From positions 1 to 64,000 of the forward strand of contig CACYZM010000009.1 in the NCBI GenBank assembly GCA_902778855.1: DNA of 64,000 nt, written 5' to 3'. The notes under the pieces were generated by a model. That model saw only the letters and a list, made by a program, of their open reading frames with translations. It had not been told where the DNA came from and did not search any database. The DNA is from an uncultured Bacteroidia bacterium. Lineage in GTDB: Bacteria; Bacteroidota; Bacteroidia; Bacteroidales; UBA932. Position numbers and translations under genes: made by a program. Shown in pieces: positions 33,595 through 42,145 of this stretch (positions are counted from its first letter, which is position 1; every line of letters starts with the position of its first letter).

Positions 33595-34044
33595 ATGAAC
33601 GAACAAAAGGATATTTTAAGCAGCTGTGCGGGAAGCGGCAATCCCTTCAAGACGCCCGAAGCCTACTTCGAGGGCCTGGAGGATCGCCTGCTTTCCCGAA
33701 TCGCTGCCGAAGAACAGCCGGCGACCCCGGCCAGGCATCCCGCCTGGCGGATCATCAAGCCCGCCCTCACGCTGGCGGCTATGTTCGCCCTGATCTTCGG
33801 TATGGGTTACGGCGTGCTTTCCCTCACGCACACGCTGGGCCGCGGCGTCGGCTCCGCCGCCGAAGAATACGCTTCCGCGGAAGAGGCGCTGATCCGTCCC
33901 GTTTCGCTCATCGACTATTACCAGGCGGACGAGTCCGAAGAGACTTCCGAACTCGATGAAGAGACCCTGGTCAGCTACCTGGCCTCCGAACTCTCCTTCG
34001 CCGACCTGGCCGACATTTATGCCCAAACCTACCAAGAGAAATGA
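33595..34044 (+). CDS. Small membrane protein, anti-sigma factor candidate
   Basis: 149 residues. The cytoplasmic part (1-50) contains the Bacteroidota-type 'NPFKTPEAYFEGLEDRLLSRI' motif. One membrane helix (about 56-77) follows, then an acidic extracytoplasmic tail with 'EETSELDEETLVSYLASELSF'. It has no zinc-binding ZAS motif (only Cys11). Its place between an ECF sigma and a Spy-like protein and its topology suggest it restrains the sigma factor; this is inference from context. It overlaps the next gene by 4 bp (ATGA). Confidence 0.75.
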   Translation: MNEQKDILSSCAGSGNPFKTPEAYFEGLEDRLLSRIAAEEQPATPARHPAWRIIKPALTLAAMFALIFGMGYGVLSLTHTLGRGVGSAAEEYASAEEALIRPVSLIDYYQADESEETSELDEETLVSYLASELSFADLADIYAQTYQEK

Positions 34045-34517
34045 AAAAGTTTTTTGCTTTGACCCTTTGCCTGTTTGCGTCCGTCCTTCTTTTCGCGCAG
34101 CCGCAGGGCAAACCCAACGATGAGCAGCGCAAGAAAGACTGGGAGCGGCTGCAAGCCGAGAAAATAGCCTTCATCACTCAGGAACTCGACCTGACCCCCG
34201 AAGAGGCCCAGGTGTTCTGGCCGGTTTACAACCAGTGCTGGAAAGAGGTCCTTGCTTCCCACAAGGCTACGCGCGAGGCTTTCGCCGATATCCGCGGCAA
34301 ACAGGCCGAAGGCCTTACCGACAAAGAGATGGAAAAGAAGCTGGACGCCTACATCCAGGCATCCACCCGATCCAATCAGGTCCTGGCCGACTGGTATCCC
34401 AAATTCAAGCAAGTCCTTCCCATCCGGAAAGTAGCCAAACTCTATCAAGCCGAAGAGGCCTTCCAGCAGCGGATGATCAACAATTTGCGGAAACATCCGC
34501 AGCATCCTTCGAAGTAG
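34041..34517 (+). CDS. Spy/CpxP-like periplasmic protein
   Basis: 158 residues with a signal peptide (1-19, LFA/QP). The mature part is helical with 'FITQELDLTPEEAQVFWPVYNQ', the LTPEEA motif shared with Spy/CpxP stress chaperones, and a basic tail. It is likely a target or sensor of the ECF sigma factor two genes upstream. The family is known for metal-, misfolding- and envelope-stress responses; its exact role here is unknown. Confidence 0.8.
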   Translation: MKKFFALTLCLFASVLLFAQPQGKPNDEQRKKDWERLQAEKIAFITQELDLTPEEAQVFWPVYNQCWKEVLASHKATREAFADIRGKQAEGLTDKEMEKKLDAYIQASTRSNQVLADWYPKFKQVLPIRKVAKLYQAEEAFQQRMINNLRKHPQHPSK

Positions 34518-34528
34518 AAGCAGAAATG

Positions 34529-34555
34529 AAAAAAGCGGCGCGAGCCGCTTTTTTT
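34529..34555. terminator. Bidirectional terminator
   Basis: AAAAAAGCGGC / GCCGCTTTTTT with loop GCGA, between the Spy-like gene and convergent lepA. Confidence 0.85.
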
Positions 34556-34559
34556 GTGT

Positions 34560-36347
34560 CTAGTCGAGCTTGAGCACCGCCATAAACGCTGACTGGGGAA
34601 CTTCCACCTGACCGATCTGGCGCATGCGCTTTTTGCCCTGCTTCTGCTTTTCGAGCAGTTTGCGCTTGCGGGTGATGTCGCCGCCGTAGCATTTGGCGGT
34701 AACGTCCTTGCGCACTTGGCGGACCGTTTCGCGCGCGATGATCTTGGCGCCGATGGCGGCCTGGATGGCGATGTCGAACTGTTGGCGCGGGATGAGTTCC
34801 TTGAGCTTCTCGCAGATCTTGCGGCCGAAGTCGTAGGCGTGGTCCTGGTGGATGAGCGTCGAGAGGGCGTCGGCCGGCTCGCCGTTGAGGAGGATGTCGA
34901 GCTTCACGAGTTTGGCCGGCCGGAAGCCGATGACGTGATAGTCGAATGAAGCGTATCCCTTGGAAATCGATTTGAGCTTGTCGTAAAAGTCGAAGACGAT
35001 CTCGGAGAGCGGCATCTCGTAGGTCAGTTCCACGCGGTCGGCCGTCAGGTAGTGTTCGCTCTTGAGGATGCCGCGCTTGTCGAGGCAGAGCTTCATGATG
35101 GGGCCGTAGAATTCGGTCTTGCTGATGACCTGCGCCTGGATGAACGGCTCTTCGATGTGGTCGATCAGGGTGGGAGCGGGCAGACCCGAAGGGTTGTGCA
35201 CGTCGACCACCTGGCCCTGCGTGGTATATACCTTATAAGATACGTTCGGCACCGTGGTGACGACGTCCATATCGAACTCGCGGAACAGGCGTTCCTGCAC
35301 GATCTCCATATGGAGCAGGCCCAGGAATCCGCAGCGGAAACCGAAGCCCAGCGCGAGGGAACTTTCGGGCTCGAAGACGAGCGAAGCGTCGTTGAGCTGG
35401 AATTTCTCGAGCGAGGCGCGCAGGTCTTCGTACTGGTCGGCCGTCACGGGGAACATACCCGCATAGAGCATCGGCTTCACGTCTTCGAAGCCGGCGATGG
35501 CTTCCTTGCAGGGGTTTGCCACGTGGGTGATGGTGTCGCCCACCTTCACTTCGACAGCCGTCTTGATGCCGGAAATGATGTAGCCCACCGATCCGCAGGG
35601 GATTTCGCCCGTGGGGCAGAGTTTCATCTTGAGCACGCCCACCTCGTCGGCGGTGTATTCCTTGCCCGTGTTGACGAATTTCACGCGGTCGCCGGTGCGG
35701 ATCGATCCGTTTTCAACCTTGAAGTAGGCGATGATGCCGCGGAACGAGTTGAACACCGAGTCGAAGATCAGGGCCTGGAGCGGGGCTTCCGGGTCGCCTT
35801 TCGGCGCAGGGATGCGCTCCACGATGGCGTTGAGGACGGCCTCGACGCCTTCGCCCGTACGGGCGGAGGCCAGGAGCACGTCGTCCGGATCGCAGCCGAG
35901 CAGGTCGACCACCTGGTCGCGCACCACATCGACCATCGCCGCTTCCATGTCGATCTTGTTGAGGACCGGGATGATCTCCAGGTCGTGCTCGATGGCCAGG
36001 TAGAGGTTCGAGATCGTCTGGGCCTGGATGCCCTGCGTGGCATCGACCACCAGCAGCGCCCCTTCGCACGAAGCGATGGCGCGCGAGACCTCATAGGAAA
36101 AGTCCACGTGGCCGGGCGTGTCGATCAGGTTGAGAATATACTTCTCTCCTTGGTACACATACTCCATCTGGATCGGGTGGCTCTTGATCGTGATGCCTTT
36201 TTCCTTCTCCAGATCCATCGAGTCGAGCACCTGGTTTTCCATTTCCCGCTGATCGAGCGTATGCGTCCGCTCGAGCATCCGGTCGGCCAGTGTGCTCTTT
36301 CCGTGATCGATATGGGCGATGATGCAGAAATTCCGGATGTGCTTCAT
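34560..36347 (-). CDS. lepA: Elongation factor 4 (LepA)
   Basis: 595 residues from the ATG at 36347; a longer frame upstream would read through the promoter and REP sequences and is rejected. LepA is a ribosomal GTPase involved in translation initiation or back-translocation. G1 '[15 protein letters not shown]', G2 'KGITIKSHP', G3 '[11 protein letters not shown]' and G4 'NKIDM' are canonical, in contrast to the EF-G2-like protein at 28376. The C-terminal domain ends '[25 protein letters not shown]'. Its -7 box ends 4 nt before the ATG. Confidence 0.97.
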   Translation of the reverse strand: MKHIRNFCIIAHIDHGKSTLADRMLERTHTLDQREMENQVLDSMDLEKEKGITIKSHPIQMEYVYQGEKYILNLIDTPGHVDFSYEVSRAIASCEGALLVVDATQGIQAQTISNLYLAIEHDLEIIPVLNKIDMEAAMVDVVRDQVVDLLGCDPDDVLLASARTGEGVEAVLNAIVERIPAPKGDPEAPLQALIFDSVFNSFRGIIAYFKVENGSIRTGDRVKFVNTGKEYTADEVGVLKMKLCPTGEIPCGSVGYIISGIKTAVEVKVGDTITHVANPCKEAIAGFEDVKPMLYAGMFPVTADQYEDLRASLEKFQLNDASLVFEPESSLALGFGFRCGFLGLLHMEIVQERLFREFDMDVVTTVPNVSYKVYTTQGQVVDVHNPSGLPAPTLIDHIEEPFIQAQVISKTEFYGPIMKLCLDKRGILKSEHYLTADRVELTYEMPLSEIVFDFYDKLKSISKGYASFDYHVIGFRPAKLVKLDILLNGEPADALSTLIHQDHAYDFGRKICEKLKELIPRQQFDIAIQAAIGAKIIARETVRQVRKDVTAKCYGGDITRKRKLLEKQKQGKKRMRQIGQVEVPQSAFMAVLKLD

Positions 36348-36351
36348 GCCA

Positions 36352-36359
36352 CAAAGATA
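36352..36359 (-). promoter_or_regulatory. Promoter -7 box for lepA (leaderless)
   Basis: Minus-strand TATCTTTG with only 4 nt between box and ATG, so transcription should start at or within the start codon. Confidence 0.6.
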
Positions 36360-36381
36360 GACAAATTTCCCGCTCCCCACC

Positions 36382-36411
36382 GTCTTTCTGTCCTCCGCGG
36401 GACAGAAAGAC
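36382..36411. repeat. REP palindrome 1
   Basis: GTCTTTCTGTCC / GGACAGAAAGAC, perfect 12-bp stem with loop TCCGCG. It is upstream of the RAYT gene and shares its core CTTTCTGT...ACAGAAAG with three other copies. Confidence 0.85.
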
Positions 36412-36425
36412 CCTCCCCCTCTTCT

Positions 36426-36457
36426 CATCTTTCTGTCCCCGCTGGAACAGAAAGATG
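36426..36457. repeat. REP palindrome 2
   Basis: CATCTTTCTGT / ACAGAAAGATG arms with one inner mismatch and a CGCT-type loop, 15 bp after REP 1. A lone half-site TACAGAAAGATA lies at 36541-36552. Confidence 0.85.
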
Positions 36458-36583
36458 TTAGCAAAGCGCTGAAGATCAAGGATATAAAAAACAAAAATCA
36501 AAAAGATTTGGAGAAAGCTCCAGAATAAACGATCTTTGAATACAGAAAGATACCGTTTTTCTTTCTTAAATAGTGACGGAGAT

Positions 36584-37498
36584 ATGAAGGGACGATACAA
36601 GCGATTCAGGCCAAATACGGTACAGCATGTGTACCAGAGAACAGTCAAGGGCCATCTGCTTTTTTACACCATCAAGGATTATCTGGTTTTTTATACCATC
36701 CTTTCGATCATTGCGCGAAAATATGGCGTGCAGATTCTTGGGATCTGCCTGATGGTCGATCATATTCATATCCTGTGTATCTGCCAGACGAAAGCGCAGT
36801 TCTCGTCTTTCATGCGCGATGCGACGCGGTGGTATGCGTTGTTGTTCAACAAGTACTATGGCCGGAAAGGATCGGTTTTCACACCACGGTTTGGCAGTGC
36901 GTCCAAAGTAGGGGACAAAAAGGTCAGGACGGCAATCGCGTATTTGTATAATAATCCAGTGGAGCGGAAAATATGTGTCAGGGCAGAAGCGTATCGTTGG
37001 AATTTCCTGGCATATGCCGGGAAAAAGAATCCTTTTTCGGAAGCAGGCGATGAAAACCGGCTTGGCTCTGCCTTTCGCAGGGCAGTTGCGGGAGTCAAGG
37101 CTTATCGGCGAACCGAGGAACCGTTGAACTTTCTGGTTCTGGACCGTCTGATGGAGCCTTTGTCTCTTTTCGAAAAACAACGGCTGACGGACTACATCAT
37201 TAAGGAATACGAATTCATCGACTTTAACAGAACTGTCTCCTATTATAAGAATTATCGGAAGATGGTCTCTGCCATCAACGATAATACAGGTGCCGAGTAT
37301 GATGTCCAAGAGGTATTTGAGCCAGGTACGGACAAAAGCTATTATCGCTTGATGTGGGCTGTCGATAGGATGGAGAAGTATCGCGATATCCGTCAACTCC
37401 TGCTGGCGCCGGAAGCGGAGCGGCGGGCAATCGGCCAGCAGTTGCAGATCATGACGCGTTGTAGTCGGCGCGAATTGGAAAAATTCCTGAGGCTTTAA
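36584..37498 (+). CDS. REP-associated tyrosine transposase (RAYT, Y1 family)
   Basis: 304 residues from the ATG at 36584; an ATG 48 nt earlier is possible. The Y1 transposase domain (about 1-150) has the HUH metal motif in 'CLMVDHIHIL' and the nucleophile Tyr region 'AIAYLYNNPVERKICVRAEAYRW'. RAYT proteins are single-copy relatives of IS200/IS605 transposases that nick and move REP hairpins. Here two REP palindromes lie upstream, one directly downstream and one 2.5 kb further on. Base composition is clearly more AT-rich than the neighbours, suggesting transfer. The C-terminal half (about 165-304) is helical and may be DNA-binding; I do not recognise a domain in it. Confidence 0.88.
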   Translation: MKGRYKRFRPNTVQHVYQRTVKGHLLFYTIKDYLVFYTILSIIARKYGVQILGICLMVDHIHILCICQTKAQFSSFMRDATRWYALLFNKYYGRKGSVFTPRFGSASKVGDKKVRTAIAYLYNNPVERKICVRAEAYRWNFLAYAGKKNPFSEAGDENRLGSAFRRAVAGVKAYRRTEEPLNFLVLDRLMEPLSLFEKQRLTDYIIKEYEFIDFNRTVSYYKNYRKMVSAINDNTGAEYDVQEVFEPGTDKSYYRLMWAVDRMEKYRDIRQLLLAPEAERRAIGQQLQIMTRCSRRELEKFLRL

Positions 37499-37542
37499 TT
37501 ATTTGTGTTTTATAAATGGCTAAAAATCAACTATTTGCTAAA

Positions 37543-37572
37543 GTCTTTCTGTTCCAGTCGGGACAGAAAGAC
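37543..37572. repeat. REP palindrome 3
   Basis: GTCTTTCTGTTCC / GGGACAGAAAGAC with one G-T type mismatch and a 4-nt loop, 44 bp after the RAYT stop. Confidence 0.85.
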
Positions 37573-37628
37573 GGGAGAGGGTGTAGGGATTTGGATTATA
37601 AATAATTAGTTCTTACCTTTATACATAT

Positions 37629-39983
37629 ATGCGGAACACGTTATTGCTTTTCTTTTTGGTGGTAGGTTTGCTTTTCTGGCCGGGGACGGCGGGAGGGCAG
37701 GTGGTGTATGCGCCGGAGAAGGTGTTTGTGCATATCGACAGGACGTATTTTGCCGTGGGAGAAACGATCTGGATGAAGGGGTATGTGGAGAGTGCGGCAC
37801 CCGTGCCGGATACGAGCCGGTTTTTGTATGTGGAGTTGCTGGATGGGCGGCAGGGAGCGGCAAAGCTGCGGACCAAGATCCGTCTGGGAGAAGAGGGATT
37901 TGCCGGTCATATGGATTTGCCCGACGACCTGCCCGGCGGCCGCTACACGCTGCGTGCCTATACCCGCTGGCAAGTGAACTGGCCGGAAGAACGAATGTTT
38001 CATACGCCGATCGATATCTACGACGGCAGTGATCCGCTTGCGGCACGGTCCGATGACGGAGACCTGGATATGAGTTTCTATCCGGAAGGCGGCCGCTATT
38101 TCAATGGTTCGTTCGCTTCCGTCGGTTTCAAGGCGATGGCGCCCGATGGACAGTGTGTGGATTGGGAAGGTGCTTTGTATGACGATGAGGGTACGCTCAT
38201 TTGCACCAGCCGTACGGAGCACGCAGGAATGGGTTTGCTCGGCTTCACGCCGCAGGAAGGCCGCCACTACCGGCTGGTTTCCAAGGACGGCGGCCCTTCC
38301 TGGGACTTGCCGCCGGCCGCGACGGAAGGGGCAACACTCCAAGTTCGCAGCCGGGGCGATCTTTTTGTCGTGCAAGTCATCAACCGGACCGGCGGCCGAA
38401 TCTTCCTTCAGATGAGCAAAGACGGCAGCCGGGTTGTGCTGGCCGAAATCGAAAAGACCGACCGTATCGTGCGCATTCCGGCGACGATTCCCGGCCTGCA
38501 GAAATTCCTGCTGGTGAATGAAAGCGGTCTCGTTTTGGCCGAACGGCCCGTTTATGTGGAAGATCCCGCTGCCAGCGCGCCCATCGCCATTGTCTGCGAC
38601 ACGCCGGCCTACACGCAGAAAGAAAAGTGGGACGTCCGGCTGCAACTGCCGGAAGAAGCGGCGGCGGAGTCCGCAGAAGTGTCCGTTTCCGTGGTCCGGA
38701 GTGCATTCCGGAACTATCAACAGGAAGGGAATCTCCTGTCCTATATGTTGCTGAGCAGCGAGCTGCGAGGCCATATCGAAGCACCGGAATACTATTTCAA
38801 CCCTGAAATCCTTGTCTCCACAAGGCAAACCCACCTCGACTTGTTGCTCATGATCCAGGGTTGGACGTATTACGACGATGCCGAGCTGGTTACGGAGACG
38901 CTCTTCCCGAAGGAAACGGTGCAGTCGCTCCGCGGCGAGGTCCGATCGGTATTCAAATCGCAGCCCAAACGCTTCACGCTGACCCTAATGGCGCCGGAGC
39001 GGGGCCAGATCCAGATCACGGAGGTGGACAAAGGGTCCCGCTTCGTGGTGGACAGCCTCGATTATCCCGACAGCACCTTGTTTGTCGTCATCGTCGACAA
39101 GGTGAGGGGATCCAAGTCTTACTATCCTACGATAGAAGAAGATTTTGCGCCCGTCGTCCTGCAGGAACGTCAAGGCGGTCCAAAATACAAAAAGAAGAAC
39201 GATCCGGCATCTGTCAACCTGAACGCCGCGCCGGATTCCAGGACAGACCCCGTCTTTCGGCAGGCAGACGTGCTGCGCGATACGATCCAGACAGCCGTTA
39301 TCCAGGCCATCGCCCCGCGCATTCAGTCGCCGTTCGGCTATTCCGAACTGCCCAATATCAAGGAGCAGAAGGACTTTGTGGCCTACGGCAATCATAATCT
39401 CCTCGATTACATCTTGATGTCCCACGTCAACTTGCGCTACAATGGCCAAGAAGTCATTAATTTGAAAACAGCTTATGTAAGCCAGGTTACCCCAAGCGAC
39501 GACCCTGAAGGTGAGACCTCGCCCAAGTACCAGGGAGTCTCTCTCTTCGTCAATGGAAGGAGAATGCCTTGGGATATGGCGGAGACGATTATGATGGGAG
39601 ATGTCCAGCGGTTGAGCGTGACCACATATACGAGTTCCGATGCTTTCCTGGCCAGAACGTATGGCGGCATCGTGTTGGTGGAACTGGTGGAAGGGGGCCG
39701 GGTCTCTTCGCTCGACAAACAGACCAATGCCATCGTGATCCGTCCGCTGGGTTACCAGTTGCCAAAAGAATTCTACAATCCGGTGTATGACCGTCGCCGG
39801 AGCTACACGGTCCCTGACCGCAGGAATACCGTTTACTGGAATCCGTCCGTCCGGATCGACGCCGACAAAGCTGCCACCCTGCACCTGATGACCGAAGACC
39901 GCGCCGACGGCCCGTATTTCCTCCGCATCGAAGGCCGCACCTCCGACGGCCGCTGGATATCTCAGACCCAGATTCTCCGCTGA
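37629..39983 (+). CDS. Exported MG2-domain protein with degenerate TonB-receptor plug-like region
   Basis: 784 residues. Signal peptide about 1-23 (AGG/QV). Residues about 28-130 resemble an alpha-2-macroglobulin MG2 domain ('PEKVFVHIDRTYFAVGETIWMKGYVE', 'LPGGRYTLRAYTRWQ'). Residues about 575-680 resemble a receptor plug ('FVNGRRMPWDMAETIMMGDVQRLSVTTYTSSDAFLARTYGGIVLVEL'), without a beta barrel after it. Such MG2-plug proteins are common and uncharacterised in Bacteroidota; an outer-membrane assembly or protein-capture role is guesswork. It starts 57 bp after REP 3 and is followed by REP 4. No clear promoter was found; the local sequence is AT-rich. Confidence 0.82.
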   Translation: MRNTLLLFFLVVGLLFWPGTAGGQVVYAPEKVFVHIDRTYFAVGETIWMKGYVESAAPVPDTSRFLYVELLDGRQGAAKLRTKIRLGEEGFAGHMDLPDDLPGGRYTLRAYTRWQVNWPEERMFHTPIDIYDGSDPLAARSDDGDLDMSFYPEGGRYFNGSFASVGFKAMAPDGQCVDWEGALYDDEGTLICTSRTEHAGMGLLGFTPQEGRHYRLVSKDGGPSWDLPPAATEGATLQVRSRGDLFVVQVINRTGGRIFLQMSKDGSRVVLAEIEKTDRIVRIPATIPGLQKFLLVNESGLVLAERPVYVEDPAASAPIAIVCDTPAYTQKEKWDVRLQLPEEAAAESAEVSVSVVRSAFRNYQQEGNLLSYMLLSSELRGHIEAPEYYFNPEILVSTRQTHLDLLLMIQGWTYYDDAELVTETLFPKETVQSLRGEVRSVFKSQPKRFTLTLMAPERGQIQITEVDKGSRFVVDSLDYPDSTLFVVIVDKVRGSKSYYPTIEEDFAPVVLQERQGGPKYKKKNDPASVNLNAAPDSRTDPVFRQADVLRDTIQTAVIQAIAPRIQSPFGYSELPNIKEQKDFVAYGNHNLLDYILMSHVNLRYNGQEVINLKTAYVSQVTPSDDPEGETSPKYQGVSLFVNGRRMPWDMAETIMMGDVQRLSVTTYTSSDAFLARTYGGIVLVELVEGGRVSSLDKQTNAIVIRPLGYQLPKEFYNPVYDRRRSYTVPDRRNTVYWNPSVRIDADKAATLHLMTEDRADGPYFLRIEGRTSDGRWISQTQILR

Positions 39984-40013
39984 CGGCCTTCGGCCGCTTG
40001 TCGTAAAAACCCC

Positions 40014-40044
40014 GTCTTTCTGTCCCCATCGGAACAGAAAGAAC
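40014..40044. repeat. REP palindrome 4
   Basis: GTCTTTCTGTCCC / GGAACAGAAAGAAC, same core as REPs 1-3 with two mismatches, in the 156-bp gap between the MG2 gene and the ABC operon. A small CGGCC-TTC-GGCCG hairpin (39984-39996) precedes it and may act with it as a terminator. Confidence 0.8.
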
Positions 40045-40109
40045 TTGAAAAACGCAAAATATTTTTAAAAAATGGGTACTTTGTGATACAAGGTACTGAA
40101 ATTTTTATA

Positions 40110-40117
40110 TATCTTTG
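40110..40117 (+). promoter_or_regulatory. Promoter -7 box for the efflux operon
   Basis: TATCTTTG, 22 nt before the ATG at 40140 and downstream of REP 4. Confidence 0.6.
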
Positions 40118-40139
40118 CATCGTCAAAACTAAACACTGT

Positions 40140-40862
40140 ATGCTAATCGAACTCAAGGGAGTCCACAAGACTTACGACAACGGGCAGCCGCTCCACGTGC
40201 TGAAGGGGATCGATCTGGAGATTGAGAAGGGAGAATTCGTGTCGATCATGGGTGCTTCCGGATCGGGAAAGTCGACCCTGCTCAACATCCTGGGCATCCT
40301 CGACAACTATGACGAAGGGGAGTATCACCTGGCCGGCAAGCTCATCAAGAACCTGAGCGAGCGCGAAAGCGCGACCTATCGCAACGAGATGATCGGGTTC
40401 GTGTTCCAGTCTTTCAATCTCATCGGCTTCAAGACGGCCGTCGAGAATGTGGAACTTCCGCTGTTCTACCAGGGGGTAAGCCGTCATCGCCGCCACGAAG
40501 CGGCGATGGCTTACCTCGAGAAGATGGGCCTTACCGACTGGGCCTCGCACTATCCGAACGAGATGTCGGGCGGCCAGAAGCAGCGCGTGGCGATTGCCCG
40601 GGCGCTGATCACGCACCCGGAAATCATCCTGGCCGACGAACCGACCGGCGCTCTTGACTCCAAAACTTCCGTCGAAGTGATGGATCTCCTCACGCGGCTC
40701 AACCGCGAGGACGGCGTGACCATCATCGTGGTGACCCACGAGAGCGGCGTGGCCAACTGCGCCGACAAGATCGTCCACATCAAGGACGGCCTCATCGAAA
40801 AGATCGAAGACAACCGCCAGCACCACAGTTCGGTGTTCGGCGCCGATACCATTATGAAATAA
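40140..40862 (+). CDS. ABC transporter ATP-binding protein, MacB-type
   Basis: 240 residues from the ATG at 40140, the start right after the promoter; an earlier in-frame ATG lies inside the promoter. Walker A 'GASGSGKST', 'FVFQSFNLIGFKTAVENVELPLFYQG', signature '[16 protein letters not shown]', Walker B 'IILADEPTGALDSKTS' and H-loop 'VVTHE' are intact. It energises the two permeases that follow. It is the first gene of an eight-gene run (to 47750) with gaps of 0-20 bp or overlaps. Confidence 0.94.
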   Translation: MLIELKGVHKTYDNGQPLHVLKGIDLEIEKGEFVSIMGASGSGKSTLLNILGILDNYDEGEYHLAGKLIKNLSERESATYRNEMIGFVFQSFNLIGFKTAVENVELPLFYQGVSRHRRHEAAMAYLEKMGLTDWASHYPNEMSGGQKQRVAIARALITHPEIILADEPTGALDSKTSVEVMDLLTRLNREDGVTIIVVTHESGVANCADKIVHIKDGLIEKIEDNRQHHSSVFGADTIMK

Positions 40863-40872
40863 GGAGAAAGCG

Positions 40873-42144
40873 ATGCGCGACCTCTTCATCGAAATCTGGG
40901 AGTCCATCCGGCGCAACAAGGTGCGCACCTGCCTGACGGGTCTGGCCGTGGCGTGGGGCATCTTTATGCTGATCGTGCTGCTGGGCGCCGGCAACGGCCT
41001 GCTCAACGCGTTCATGGGCGATTCCGACGATTTCGCCGTCAATACGATGAACGTGTTTCCCGGCGTCACCTCCAAACCGTACGACGGCCTGAAGCAGGGC
41101 CGCCGCATCCGGATGACCGAGCAGGATATGGAGATGCTGCGGCAGCCCGCTTTCGCCAATCACGTGGACAAGGTTTCCACGCAGGCGACGCAGGGCGGCT
41201 ACACGATGACCTATGGCCGCCGCTACTTCCGGAACATCGTGCTGACCGGCTGTATGCCGGAGGTCGAAAAGGTGGACCGGATCCAGATGCACGCCGGCCG
41301 TTTCATCAATGAAAAAGATATGGATTCCCGGCGGAAGGTGGCCGTCATCACGCATCTCCACGCCAAGAACTTCCTCTCCGGCAGTACGGAGTACGACCGG
41401 TTGCTGGGCAAGCGGATCAAAGTGGGCAACCTGTCCTTCGTCATCGTCGGCATCCGCCACGGTGCCGAAAACGAGGACGACCGCGCCGTCTACATTCCCT
41501 ATTCCACCTACAAGCACCTGTTCAGCCTGGGCAACCGGATCGACGAACTTAACATTTCGTTCCACGATCTGGAGACCGAAGCCGAAGCCCAGGCCTTCGA
41601 AGACGAGATCCGCGCCTCGCTGAACGCGGCGCACCGGGTCGCGCCCGATGACAAACGGGCCTTCTGGATCTGGAACCGCTTCACGCAGAGCCTCCAGATG
41701 GAGAAAGGCCGTTCGCTGCTGATCACGGCCCTATGGATCATCGGCCTCTTCACGCTGGTGAGCGGCATCGTGGGCGTGAGCAACATCATGCTGATCACCG
41801 TAAAGGAACGGACCCACGAGTTCGGCATCCGCAAGGCCCTGGGCGCCCGCCCGGGCAATATCCTGAAGTTGATCGTTACCGAAAGCGTCCTGATCACGGC
41901 CTTCTTCGGCTACATTGGCATGCTGCTGGGCATGATCGCCTGCAAGGTCCTGGATCTGACGGTCGGACAGTCGAAGGTGGAGATCTTCGGCGAGAGCTTC
42001 AAGATGCTCGAGAATCCGACGGTCGGCCTGAGCACGGCCATCGGTGCGACCGTCGTCCTGATCATCGCCGGCACCGTGGCAGGCATCTTCCCGGCCATGA
42101 AGGCCGCCAAAGTCAAACCCATCGAAGCGTTGAGGGCCGAGTAA
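40873..42144 (+). CDS. ABC transporter permease 1, MacB/FtsX-like
   Basis: 423 residues. Topology of a MacB permease: first membrane helix about 20-42, a large periplasmic domain (about 45-280), then three helices near 290-310, 335-365 and 385-410, with the FtsX motif 'LVSGIVGVSNIMLITVKERTHEFGIRKALGARPGNIL'. It transmits mechanical work to the periplasm rather than moving a substrate through the membrane. It is paired with the next permease to form a heterodimer. Confidence 0.92.
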   Translation: MRDLFIEIWESIRRNKVRTCLTGLAVAWGIFMLIVLLGAGNGLLNAFMGDSDDFAVNTMNVFPGVTSKPYDGLKQGRRIRMTEQDMEMLRQPAFANHVDKVSTQATQGGYTMTYGRRYFRNIVLTGCMPEVEKVDRIQMHAGRFINEKDMDSRRKVAVITHLHAKNFLSGSTEYDRLLGKRIKVGNLSFVIVGIRHGAENEDDRAVYIPYSTYKHLFSLGNRIDELNISFHDLETEAEAQAFEDEIRASLNAAHRVAPDDKRAFWIWNRFTQSLQMEKGRSLLITALWIIGLFTLVSGIVGVSNIMLITVKERTHEFGIRKALGARPGNILKLIVTESVLITAFFGYIGMLLGMIACKVLDLTVGQSKVEIFGESFKMLENPTVGLSTAIGATVVLIIAGTVAGIFPAMKAAKVKPIEALRAE

Positions 42145-42145
42145 A

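Noticed and set aside
36100..36120. Other CCACGTGG-like cores (for example near 36105, 12707 and 48246) as additional parS sites
   Set aside because: They are not palindromic beyond the central 6-8 bases and lie in ordinary coding sequence.
36382..36457. Two hairpins upstream of the RAYT gene as lepA or RAYT terminators
   Set aside because: They lie upstream of both divergent genes, lack T-tracts, and share their core with copies downstream, so REP elements fit better.
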